A program made the position numbers and the translations under genes. Below the pieces are notes generated by a model. The model made no database searches, had not been told where the DNA came from, and worked only from the letters and a program-made list of their open reading frames with translations. From positions 1 to 6,116 of the forward strand of contig JAKAOD010000205.1 of NCBI GenBank assembly GCA_021823365.1: DNA of 6,116 bases. The letters run 5' to 3'. Source of the stretch: Actinomycetes bacterium. GTDB lineage: Bacteria > Actinomycetota > Acidimicrobiia > Acidimicrobiales > Bog-793. Position 1 is the stretch's first letter. Each line of letters opens with the position of its first letter. Positions 1-6,116 of this stretch are shown in pieces.

Positions 1-176
1 GATCTTTGGGACGCTTCAACGGATGTCCCCAGCTCCATCCTTCGCAGCACTTCGCCTGCCCTCCGGACCTGGCCTCCAGTTGGCGCGACCATGGTGGTCG
101 AGTCTCCCATACGCACCTTCGACGGACACCTGACGGACAACGTTCTGCCGAAAGCTGATCCCACCAGGGAAAAGAC
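1..176. other. Unassigned stretch left of rnpB, no supported gene
   Basis: I see no recognisable gene here. By hand count the GC content is about 61%, lower than the 70% or more of the coding part of the window. One plus-strand frame is open from the left edge to a TGA at 226-228, but it runs into the antisense of the RNase P RNA, has weak third-position GC bias and resembles no family I know. It could be the tail of a gene outside the window, or chance. A small perfect hairpin (6-bp stem CGACCA/TGGTCG, 3-base loop) sits at 86-100. No T-run follows it on either strand, so I do not call it a terminator. Confidence 0.3.
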
Positions 177-549
<373 letters not shown>

Positions 550-590
550 GTGCCTCCATTGTGCCAGGCCCCGTGCCCCGACGGTGCCGC
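550..590 (-). promoter_or_regulatory. Probable rnpB promoter
   Basis: On the minus strand the hexamer CACAAT (top-strand 558-563) lies 8 bases before the base that opens the P1 helix at 549, the right distance for a sigma-70-type -10 element. It matches TATAAT at four of six positions. I see no clear TTGACA-like -35 at the usual spacing, where the sequence reads CACCGT (581-586). Weak -35 elements are common in actinobacteria. The call rests mainly on position relative to the RNA 5' end. Confidence 0.4.
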
Positions 591-653
591 TGGGCAGGGT
601 CACGACGTGTCCGCGCAGCGCCCTTTCTCCACAAGGTCGGCACACCCCCTCGC

Positions 654-669
654 TATGGTGGGCGTCGTG
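654..669 (+). promoter_or_regulatory. Possible -10 element for leaderless xseA transcript
   Basis: TATGGT at 654-659 fits the actinobacterial -10 pattern TANNNT. It is followed after 7 bases by an in-frame GTG at 667, the geometry expected if transcription begins at or next to that start codon. No Shine-Dalgarno sequence precedes either the ATG at 655 (which this hexamer would overlap) or the GTG at 667, consistent with a leaderless mRNA. No good -35 is visible near 630-636, so the call is tentative. Confidence 0.25.
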
Positions 670-2091
670 GTCCGAGGCCCGAGGAAGCTCTTCGCCGACG
701 CGCACGCCGACGCACACGCCGAGGCGCACGCCGACGCGCTCTCCATCGCCGATCTCTACGACGAGGTCCAAGGCGCGCTGGAGCGCGCGTTTCCGCGGAA
801 ACGTGAGTTGTGGGTGCGCGGCGAGATCCAGCACGTCGCGGACCAGCGCACAGGGCGCGGCCACTGCTACGTCGATCTCGTGGACCCGGATTCGGCGAGG
901 GACCGGCAAGCACCGGTCCTGAAGGTGAAGTGCTGGCAGTCGACGTGGGGACCGCTGCGAGCGACGCTCGCACGCGAAGGGATCGAGTTGCAGGCCGGGA
1001 TGGTGGTGGTCCTTCGGGGGACGATCGACTTCTACCGCCCGAAGGCCGAGATCGGATTCGTCCTGAGCGAGCTCGACGTCACTGCGCTGCTCGGACGCCT
1101 CGCCGCGCAACGTGCGGCGCTCCTCCGTACGCTCGAGGAGGAGGGACTGCTCACGCGAAACGGGTTGCTTCCGATGCCCGAGGTGCCCTTGCGGGTGGGT
1201 CTCGTCGCGAGCCCGGACACGGAGGGCTACCGCGACTTCGTCGGCCAGCTGGCCGCCTCGGGCTTCGGGTTCGCGGTGCAGGTGGCCCGCGCGACCGTTC
1301 AGGGCTCGGCGGCGCCTGCGGCCATCACCGCCGCGGTCCGCAGGCTCTCCGCACTGGGTCCCGAACGTCTCGACGTGATCGTCGTGGTGCGCGGCGGGGG
1401 GTCGAGGGCCGACCTCGCGGCGTTCGACGCCGAGCCGGTGGCCCGGGCCGTCGCCACGTCGTCCGTGCCGGTCTGGACGGGAATCGGCCACACCGGCGAC
1501 CAGTCGGTCGCGGATGTGGTGGCGAGCCGTTCGTGCATCACCCCGACCGAGTGCGGCCGCGAGATCGTGCAGCGCGTGCGCGGGTGGTGGGAGGCGTCGG
1601 TCGTCGCGGCAGCCTCACTGGCCGCTCGCAGGGCAGCAGAAGTGCTCGTCTCTTCGCAACGCGAGCACGACACGACGCGACTGCGGGTCTGCGCGATGGC
1701 GAGGCATCTCGTCGACCGGCGGGCCGAGCACCTCGTACGCTGCGGCGCCACGATCGGGCGCTGCGCGCCCCGCCTGGTCGACGACGCGTGGAGCGCGACC
1801 GTCCTTCGTGGTGCCCGGGTCCCGCCGCTCGCGCGGGCCCGGGTCGAGCAGGCGACGGAGCGGCTCGGCGCTTTTCGCAGGCTCTTGTCCGCGTACGACG
1901 TCGAGCGCCAGCTCGAGCGGGGGTACACCCTCACGTTCGACGCCGAGGGCCGTGTCGTCCGGCACGCTCGCGTGGTCCGGGCGGGGCAGCAGCTCACGAC
2001 GCGCTTCGTCGACGGCAGCGTCCGATCGGTGGCGGAGGGAGTGGACCTGCACCGCAGCGGATCGGCCGAGTACGAGCGGGTGGAGGAGTGA
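655..2091 (+). CDS. xseA: Exodeoxyribonuclease VII large subunit
   Basis: This is the catalytic large subunit of exonuclease VII, a cytoplasmic single-strand-specific nuclease that degrades DNA from both ends to short oligonucleotides and acts in repair and recombination. The product is 478 aa from the ATG at 655. An N-terminal OB-fold spans about residues 30-140 (ELWVRGEI, LKVKCW, VVLRGTIDFY), and the Exonuc_VII_L catalytic domain follows from about 175. The four residues reported as essential in E. coli (D155, R205, H238, D241) correspond to D194 (GYRDF), R246 (VVVRGGGS), and H279 and D282 (GHTGD), so the active site looks intact. A helical region, about 305-415, precedes the usual C-terminal segment (LERGYTLT, about 420-427, through FVDGSV). 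The first 28 residues are an extra N-terminal piece with a DAHA repeat; family homology begins near LSIADLYDEV (29). No Shine-Dalgarno sequence supports the ATG; GTG at 658 or 667 would trim only 1-4 residues. The stop overlaps the xseB ATG (TGATG). Confidence 0.95.
   Translation: MVGVVVRGPRKLFADAHADAHAEAHADALSIADLYDEVQGALERAFPRKRELWVRGEIQHVADQRTGRGHCYVDLVDPDSARDRQAPVLKVKCWQSTWGPLRATLAREGIELQAGMVVVLRGTIDFYRPKAEIGFVLSELDVTALLGRLAAQRAALLRTLEEEGLLTRNGLLPMPEVPLRVGLVASPDTEGYRDFVGQLAASGFGFAVQVARATVQGSAAPAAITAAVRRLSALGPERLDVIVVVRGGGSRADLAAFDAEPVARAVATSSVPVWTGIGHTGDQSVADVVASRSCITPTECGREIVQRVRGWWEASVVAAASLAARRAAEVLVSSQREHDTTRLRVCAMARHLVDRRAEHLVRCGATIGRCAPRLVDDAWSATVLRGARVPPLARARVEQATERLGAFRRLLSAYDVERQLERGYTLTFDAEGRVVRHARVVRAGQQLTTRFVDGSVRSVAEGVDLHRSGSAEYERVEE
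697..738 (+). repeat. 12-bp tandem repeat encoding Asp/Glu-Ala-His-Ala units
   Basis: Three and a half in-frame copies of a 12-base unit (GACGCGCACGCC, with one-base or two-base variants) encode DAHA, DAHA, EAHA, DA at residues 15-28 of XseA. The unit length is a multiple of three, so copy-number change would keep the frame. The segment lies before the OB-fold, where the family normally has no domain. Alternating His and acidic residues could bind metal or be a disordered linker; neither is shown. Confidence 0.85.
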
Positions 2092-2570
2092 TGGGGCCGT
2101 CCCTGGAAGAGCGCGCCGGTGCCGTCGAGCCGCCTGTCGAGGAGATGAGCTACACGGAGGCGAGCGCCGAGCTGGATCGGATCGTCGGGTTCTTCGAAGG
2201 TCGCGAAGTCGACGTCGACCAGCTGGTGGGCCGCCTGGTCCGGGCCACGGCGATCATCGAGGAGCTGGACAAGCGGCTCCGCCAGACGCGGATGCAGGTG
2301 GAGCAGCTCGTGCCGCGGCTGACGGCTGTGCTGGAGGAGACGGCCGTGCCCGACGACACCGCCGTGCCGGAGGAGACGGCCGGGCCCGACGACACCGCCG
2401 TGCTGGAGGAGACGGCCGTGCCCGACGACACCGCCGTGCCGGAGGAGACGGCCGGGCCCGACGACGCCGCCGCACTGGAGCAGCCGGCCCAGCCCGACGA
2501 GGTGGCCCCCCTCGGGACCCCAGACCTCGCCGGCGACGGAGAGGACGGCCCCGCTCCCGGGCTCTTCTGA
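2091..2570 (+). CDS. xseB: Exodeoxyribonuclease VII small subunit with repeat tail
   Basis: This is the small subunit of exonuclease VII, a short helical protein of which several copies bind the XseA helical region. The product is 159 aa from the ATG at 2091, clearly longer than the usual 60-90 aa. The family core is residues 19-75: MSYTEASAELDRIV, then FFEGREVDVDQLV, then a helical stretch ending QTRMQVEQLV. Residues 78-125 are eight hexapeptides of the TAVxEE/TAxPDD type, followed by a proline- and acid-rich end. The tail is probably disordered and strongly negative. The ATG at 2091 overlaps the xseA stop (TGATG) and has GGAGGAG at 2082-2088, only 2 bases away. A second in-frame ATG at 2145 begins exactly at the family core (MSY) but has GAGGAG touching it with no spacer. 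Either start is possible; the first is preferred because of the overlap. The stop overlaps the next ATG. Confidence 0.9.
   Translation: MGPSLEERAGAVEPPVEEMSYTEASAELDRIVGFFEGREVDVDQLVGRLVRATAIIEELDKRLRQTRMQVEQLVPRLTAVLEETAVPDDTAVPEETAGPDDTAVLEETAVPDDTAVPEETAGPDDAAALEQPAQPDEVAPLGTPDLAGDGEDGPAPGLF
2322..2465 (+). repeat. 72-bp tandem duplication in xseB tail
   Basis: Two 72-base units (2322-2393 and 2394-2465) differ only at two positions within their first six bases; the remaining 66 bases are identical. Each unit is two 36-base halves encoding TAVLEETAVPDD and TAVPEETAGPDD, and each half is two related 18-base parts. This is a nested, in-frame repeat (hexapeptide, 12-residue, 24-residue). The near identity at synonymous sites points to recent duplication or ongoing slippage or recombination. 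Confidence 0.95.
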
Positions 2571-3295
2571 TGGCCGGGCCGACCTCGGGACCGCTGTACT
2601 TCCGCCAGCTGTTGTCGGGGCGCGACTTTGCCCGCGACGACCCGGTCGCGCTGCAGATGGCCAACTTCACCTACGCGATCGGCGACCGGGGGACCGGCGA
2701 CGCGCTCCTTGTCGATCCCGCCTATCGAGTACGCGATCTCCTCGACCTCTTGGAGTCGGACGGCATGCGGTGCGCGGGCGTCCTTGCCACGCACTACCAC
2801 TTCGACCACGTCGGCGGCGCTGCGATGGGCTGGGACGTGGAGGGGATCGCCACGTTGCTCGAACAGGTCCAGGCGCCCATCCACGTCCAGCGGGCCGAGC
2901 TGCCCTGGGTGGTGCGAGCGACCGGGGTGGGCGAAGGTGAGCTCACCCCTCACGACAGCGGGGACGTCGTCCGGGTCGGGCACGTGCCCGTCGAGCTCCT
3001 GCACACGCCGGGCCACACCCCGGGGAGCCAGTGCTTCCTCGTCGACGGCAGGCTCGTGTCCGGCGACACGCTGTTCCTCCAGGGCTGCGGGAGAACCGAT
3101 CTCCCGGGCGGGGATCCCGAGGCGCTGTACGAGTCGCTCACCCGGCGGCTCGCGTCGGTGCCCGACGACACGCTCGTGTACCCGGGGCACCGGTACGCAC
3201 CGGAGCCGTCCGCGACGATGGGCGAGACGCGACGGACGAACGTCTGCTACCGGCCTCGCTCCGTCGAGGAGTGGATGGCCATGTTCGGCCGGTGA
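2570..3295 (+). CDS. Metallo-beta-lactamase-fold hydrolase, glyoxalase II/persulfide dioxygenase-like
   Basis: A 241-aa cytoplasmic metallo-hydrolase with no signal peptide. The full metal-ligand set is visible: H75, H77, D79 and H80 in THYHFDH, H149 in HTPGH, D166 in SGDTLF, and H207 in YPGH. The segment GDTLFLQGCGRTDLPGGD (165-182) is typical of the glyoxalase II/ETHE1 branch, whose members hydrolyse S-acyl-glutathione-type thioesters (two metals) or oxidise persulfides (one iron). The substrate cannot be read from the motifs. Actinobacteria often use mycothiol in place of glutathione, so a mycothiol adduct is a reasonable guess only. An insert of about 35 residues (about 85-120) after the first metal motif and a C-terminal tail (SATMGETRRTNVCYRP) may form the substrate pocket. 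The ATG overlaps the xseB stop (TGATG) without a good Shine-Dalgarno sequence, so translation is probably coupled. The stop overlaps the next gene's GTG by 4 bases. Confidence 0.9.
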   Translation: MAGPTSGPLYFRQLLSGRDFARDDPVALQMANFTYAIGDRGTGDALLVDPAYRVRDLLDLLESDGMRCAGVLATHYHFDHVGGAAMGWDVEGIATLLEQVQAPIHVQRAELPWVVRATGVGEGELTPHDSGDVVRVGHVPVELLHTPGHTPGSQCFLVDGRLVSGDTLFLQGCGRTDLPGGDPEALYESLTRRLASVPDDTLVYPGHRYAPEPSATMGETRRTNVCYRPRSVEEWMAMFGR

Positions 3296-4566
3296 CCCGA
3301 GCCGGCGCCTCCGGAGGCCCGTTGCCGCGCGACGGCGCCGTCGTGATCGTCGGGGCCGCGCTCGGAGGACTGCGCGCCGCGCAGGCACTGCGCGAGGGGG
3401 GCTTCACCGGCTCCCTGGTCATGGTGGGCGACGAGGTCCACTACCCCTACGACCGCCCCCCGCTGTCCAAGCAGGTGCTCGCCGGCACGTGGCCGCCGGA
3501 GCGGGCGACGCTCGTGGACCGTCGCCGGCTCGCGGACCTCGGGATCGACCTTCGCCTCGGCCAGCGCGCGGGCGCGCTCGACGCCGAGGCGCGCCGGGTC
3601 ACCCTCGACGACGGCACGGTGCTCGGTGCCGACGGCGTCGTCGTGGCGACCGGGGCCCGGCCGCGACGGCTGCGCGGCACGGAGGCACTGCACGGCGTGG
3701 CGGTCGTGCGCACCCTCGACGACTGCGAGCACCTCCGTGGCCGGATCCTCGAGGCGGGGCCCGGCTGTCGTGTCGTCGTGGTCGGCGCGGGGTTCATCGG
3801 CTCGGAGGTGGCGGCCACCTGCGCGGGCCTCGGCTGCGACGTCACCGTGCTCGAGGCGCTGCCGACCCCCCTCGAGCCCGCAGTGGGCGAGCTGGTGGGC
3901 GCCGCCCTCGGTGCGCTGCACGCGCGCCACGGAGTGGACCTGCGCACGAGTGCGTCGGTCGCGGCGGTGCACGAGCGGGCGGCGCCCCGCGGCGCGCTGT
4001 ACGAGGTGGAGCTCGCCGGCGGCGAGGAGCTCCCGGCAGACGTCGTCGTGGTCGGCATCGGCGTCGTGCCCAACACGGAGTGGCTGGAGGGGTCGGGGCT
4101 CGAGATCGCCGACGGCGTCGTGTGCGACGAAGCCCTGTTCGCCGCCGACGGGGTGGTCTGCGCCGGCGACTTGTGCCGATGGACCTGGCGCCATGCCGGG
4201 GACGTGCAGTCGATCCGGATCGAGCACTGGGAGCTTGCCTCGCAGATGGGGACCGCGGCGGCCCGGAGCCTTCTCGCCGGCAGGGCCGAGGCCGAGCCGT
4301 TCGACCCCGTCCCGTACTTCTGGTCGGAGCAGTACGGCGTCCGGATCCAGGTCCTCGGGCACCCGGAGCGCACGGACGAGGTCGTGGTCCTCGACGGCGC
4401 ACTCGACGCCGAGGACGGCAGGTTCGTCGCCGTGTACTCGAGGGACGGGCGGCTCTCCGCCGCACTCGCGGTGTCGCGCCCGCGCCAGCTCATGGCCTTC
4501 CGCCCGCTCCTTGCGGCGGGGGCGAGCGTCGCCGAGGCGATGGAGGTGCTCCCGGCGAACGGTTGA
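3292..4566 (+). CDS. FAD/NAD(P)-dependent oxidoreductase, ferredoxin reductase type
   Basis: A flavoprotein of the BphA4/putidaredoxin-reductase type, which moves electrons from NAD(P)H through FAD to a small iron-sulfur protein. The product is 424 aa from the GTG at 3292. The FAD Rossmann motif is GAALGG (21-26), with Ala at the second glycine position. It is followed by the family signature YDRPPLSK (53-60) and ATGARPR (119-125). The NAD Rossmann motif is VVVVGAGFIGSEVAA (161-175); an acidic residue, E188, at the end of the next strand suggests NADH over NADPH. AGDLCRW (291-297) contacts FAD, EHW is at 311-313, and a C-terminal reductase domain starts near 338 (PYFWSEQYGVRIQVLGH). No ferredoxin gene is in the window. 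The GTG overlaps the upstream stop (GTGA) but lacks a Shine-Dalgarno sequence. A TTG at 3322 has GGAGG at 3313-3317 and would give 414 aa, still including the whole FAD fold. Other possible roles include reductase for a P450 or dioxygenase, or a stand-alone disulfide/quinone reductase. Confidence 0.93.
   Translation: MTRAGASGGPLPRDGAVVIVGAALGGLRAAQALREGGFTGSLVMVGDEVHYPYDRPPLSKQVLAGTWPPERATLVDRRRLADLGIDLRLGQRAGALDAEARRVTLDDGTVLGADGVVVATGARPRRLRGTEALHGVAVVRTLDDCEHLRGRILEAGPGCRVVVVGAGFIGSEVAATCAGLGCDVTVLEALPTPLEPAVGELVGAALGALHARHGVDLRTSASVAAVHERAAPRGALYEVELAGGEELPADVVVVGIGVVPNTEWLEGSGLEIADGVVCDEALFAADGVVCAGDLCRWTWRHAGDVQSIRIEHWELASQMGTAAARSLLAGRAEAEPFDPVPYFWSEQYGVRIQVLGHPERTDEVVVLDGALDAEDGRFVAVYSRDGRLSAALAVSRPRQLMAFRPLLAAGASVAEAMEVLPANG
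3313..3324 (+). promoter_or_regulatory. Shine-Dalgarno-like site for an alternative TTG start
   Basis: GGAGG at 3313-3317 stands 4 bases before the in-frame TTG at 3322. The overlapping GTG at 3292 has no such site. If this site is used, the reductase begins MPRDGAVVIVG, only a few residues before the FAD-binding strand, as is usual in the family. The spacing is short, so the choice stays open. Confidence 0.35.
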
Positions 4567-4587
4567 CGCGTCCGGCGCCCTTCAGAG

Positions 4588-6081
4588 TCAGAACTCGATC
4601 CCCGACAGCTCGGGGATCGTGCGGGTGGCCCGTTCCCGCGCCTCCAGCCACCGGGCCCGCAGCTCCCGGTGGGCCGCCTCCGTGAGCGTGGGCTCGACGA
4701 CCGCCCTCGGACGATAGGCGTCGGCGATCTCGTCCGTGCCGGACACCACTCCTACCGCGACGCCCGCGAGGAGGCCGGCGCCCAGCGTCGTGGCCTCGCG
4801 CTCGGCCGAGAGCTCGACGGGCCGCAAGCACGCGTTCGCCAGCGCCTGCACGAACACGCCGTTCGCGCTCATGCCGCCGTCGACGCGCAGCGTGGGGACG
4901 GTCGTCTCGCTGTCGGCCTCCGCGGCCTCGAGGAGATCGGCACCCCGGTGCGCAACCCCCTCGAGCACGGCGCGGGCGATCTCGGCGCGGCCGGAGCCCC
5001 GGGTGAGGCCGACGAGCGCCCCCCTGGCGCCGAAGTCCCACACCGGCGTGCCCATCCCCATCAGGGCGGGCACGAACCAGACGCCGCCGGTCGTCTCGCG
5101 CTGCGCGGCGAGCGCCTCGGTCTCCGCCGCGCTGGCGACGAGGCCGAGATCGTCGCGCAGCCAGTCGACGCACGCTCCGGCCGTGAGCATGATCGCCTCG
5201 CTCCCCCAGGTGAGCTCGCCGGCTCGCCGCCACGCCACGATCGGGAACGTCCCCGACGCCTGGCGCGCCGCGCGTGCGGGGGCCTCGGCCCCGGTGCACA
5301 GGTCGAGCATCCCGCCGGTGCCGAACGTCGCCTTGGCGAGGCCCGGCCGGGTGCACCCCTGGCCGACGAGGGACGCCTGCTGATCGCCGATCAGCGCGCA
5401 GATGGGCGGGGATCCAGGGAGGGCGGACGCCTCGCCCAGGACCCCGCAGGAGTCGACCACGCTCGGGAGCACCGGCTCGGGGATGCGCAGCGCGGTGAGC
5501 ACCCGGGCGTCCCACGTGTCCCAACGGGACGTGTCGCCTGCAGCCAGCATGCCCGTCACGGCCGCGTTGGTGGCGTCCGTGACGTGGAGGCCGCCTCCCG
5601 CTCTCTCGGGACCTCCTGCGAGCACCCAGGCGACCCAGCTGTCCACGGTGCCGGCGCACAGCTCGCCTGCCTCGGCGCGCGCCCGGTCGGGATCGACGTC
5701 GTCGAGGATCGCCGCGATCTTCGTCGCGGACATGTTCGGTGCGAGACGGATGCCGTCGGCTTGCAGCACCAGGCACGTGACGACCGTGCGGAGGTCCTGC
5801 CACCCGATCGCCGGGGCGACGGGCGCACCCGTGCGACGGTCCCAGACGAGCGCGGTCGCGCGTTGCGTCGCGACGCCGACCGCGGCGACCGGCCCGTACT
5901 CGGCGAGCACCCCGGTGGCGAGCTCGACGACCGCGGCTGCGAGCTGCGCCCCGTCGAGCTCTGCGAGCCCAGGAGCCGGTGCGCTCGTCGCAAGCGCCGC
6001 GTGCCGGGCGTGCTCGACCGAGCCGTTCGGGCGAACGATCCCCGCTCGGACGCCGCTCGAGCCCACGTCCACCACGAGCAC
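4588..6081 (-). CDS. FGGY-family kinase, glycerol-kinase-like
   Basis: A 497-aa cytoplasmic sugar/polyol kinase (ATP-dependent phosphorylation) of the FGGY family, closest by eye to glycerol kinase. N-terminal phosphate motif VDVGSSGVRAG (4-14); substrate-side QRAT (73-76) and WQDLRT (94-99); GTVDSWVAW (144-152); VTDATNA (167-173); GDQQASLVGQ (232-241) with the predicted catalytic base D233; ATP-site FGTGG (253-257) and DGGMSANGVF (401-410). Compared with E. coli GlpK, the glycerol contacts R83, W103, D245 and Q246 are kept (R74, W94, D233, Q234), but E84 is Ala75 and Y135 aligns with Asn116. The substrate may therefore not be glycerol. The listed start is GTG, with GGAG 2 bases upstream. The frame stays open to the right edge, where the last bases read nTGAGG on this strand, so a start one base outside the window (ATG or GTG overlapping an upstream TGA) would add 12 residues. 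It is convergent with the reductase gene; the stop codons are 21 bases apart. Confidence 0.9.
   Translation of the reverse strand: MLVVDVGSSGVRAGIVRPNGSVEHARHAALATSAPAPGLAELDGAQLAAAVVELATGVLAEYGPVAAVGVATQRATALVWDRRTGAPVAPAIGWQDLRTVVTCLVLQADGIRLAPNMSATKIAAILDDVDPDRARAEAGELCAGTVDSWVAWVLAGGPERAGGGLHVTDATNAAVTGMLAAGDTSRWDTWDARVLTALRIPEPVLPSVVDSCGVLGEASALPGSPPICALIGDQQASLVGQGCTRPGLAKATFGTGGMLDLCTGAEAPARAARQASGTFPIVAWRRAGELTWGSEAIMLTAGACVDWLRDDLGLVASAAETEALAAQRETTGGVWFVPALMGMGTPVWDFGARGALVGLTRGSGRAEIARAVLEGVAHRGADLLEAAEADSETTVPTLRVDGGMSANGVFVQALANACLRPVELSAEREATTLGAGLLAGVAVGVVSGTDEIADAYRPRAVVEPTLTEAAHRELRARWLEARERATRTIPELSGIEF
4596..4619. terminator. Perfect hairpin at the convergence point, candidate bidirectional terminator
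   Basis: CGATCCCCGA and TCGGGGATCG form a perfect 10-bp stem around a 4-base loop (CAGC). The hairpin starts 29 bases after the reductase stop and lies in the last codons of the kinase gene. It has no T-run on either side, so it would be a stem-only terminator of the kind proposed for actinobacteria. Its symmetry would let it act on both transcripts. It also encodes kinase residues, so chance is not excluded. Confidence 0.5.
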
Positions 6082-6116
6082 GGCTCCGTCGGCCGCCTTC
6101 CCCCCCGCGTCCCTCA

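Noticed and set aside
86..100. Hairpin as an rnpB terminator
   Set aside because: The stem is only 6 bp with no T-run, and it lies about 75 bases past the RNA 3' end.
2322..2465. CRISPR-like array
   Set aside because: The repeats are contiguous, in frame and have no unique spacers; they encode a protein tail.
810..2570. A 586-codon open frame on the plus strand across xseA into xseB
   Set aside because: Only its end (from 2091) is real xseB. The upstream part is an Arg/Gly/Ala-rich shadow of xseA in another frame, as is common in high-GC DNA.
2150..4362. Long minus-strand frames opposite xseB, the hydrolase and the reductase
   Set aside because: Their composition mirrors the opposite strand (AVSSGTAVSS-type repeats come from the xseB tail), and no domain motifs are visible.
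2628..4685. A very long plus-strand open frame (685 codons) over the hydrolase and reductase genes
   Set aside because: It is Arg/Pro/Gly-rich with no family motifs, while two well-motifed proteins occupy the same DNA in other frames.
4490..5803. A second long minus-strand frame inside the kinase gene
   Set aside because: It is an Arg-rich shadow with no motifs. The kinase frame has all FGGY motifs.

Overview
The window is high-GC DNA: roughly 70% or more in the coding part, with strongly G/C-biased third codon positions. Tightly overlapping genes, a GTG start and a bacterial type-A RNase P RNA all fit a high-GC actinobacterium, possibly an acidimicrobial lineage. The phylum assignment is inference from composition and gene style, not a database match.

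Layout, left to right. Positions 1-176 hold no gene I can support and are visibly lower in GC (about 61% by hand count). Positions 177-549 on the minus strand are rnpB, the RNase P catalytic RNA, with all the diagnostic conserved blocks and a perfect 12-bp P1 helix. A divergent gap of about 100 bp carries a probable rnpB promoter and a possible leaderless promoter for the rightward genes. Four genes on the plus strand then overlap each other at every junction: xseA (exodeoxyribonuclease VII large subunit), xseB (small subunit with an unusual acidic repeat tail), a glyoxalase II/persulfide-dioxygenase-like metallo-beta-lactamase-fold hydrolase, and a ferredoxin-reductase-type FAD/NAD oxidoreductase. 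The junctions (TGATG, TGATG, GTGA) imply one translationally coupled operon. A convergent FGGY-family, glycerol-kinase-like sugar/polyol kinase fills the right end on the minus strand. A 10-bp perfect hairpin lies at the convergence point.

How they work together. XseA and XseB form exonuclease VII, a single-strand-specific nuclease in DNA repair and recombination. The two downstream enzymes look like metabolic or redox enzymes. Their link to the nuclease is only genomic (shared transcript, stop/start overlaps). The kinase is a separate unit.

Nothing here is clearly a new defence or mobile system. The points most worth a second look are the 72-bp duplication encoding the XseB tail, the His/Ala/Asp repeat at the XseA N-terminus, two changed glycerol-pocket positions in the kinase, three compensated base-pair changes in the catalytic P4 helix of the RNase P RNA, and the coupling of a hydrolase-reductase pair to exonuclease VII.
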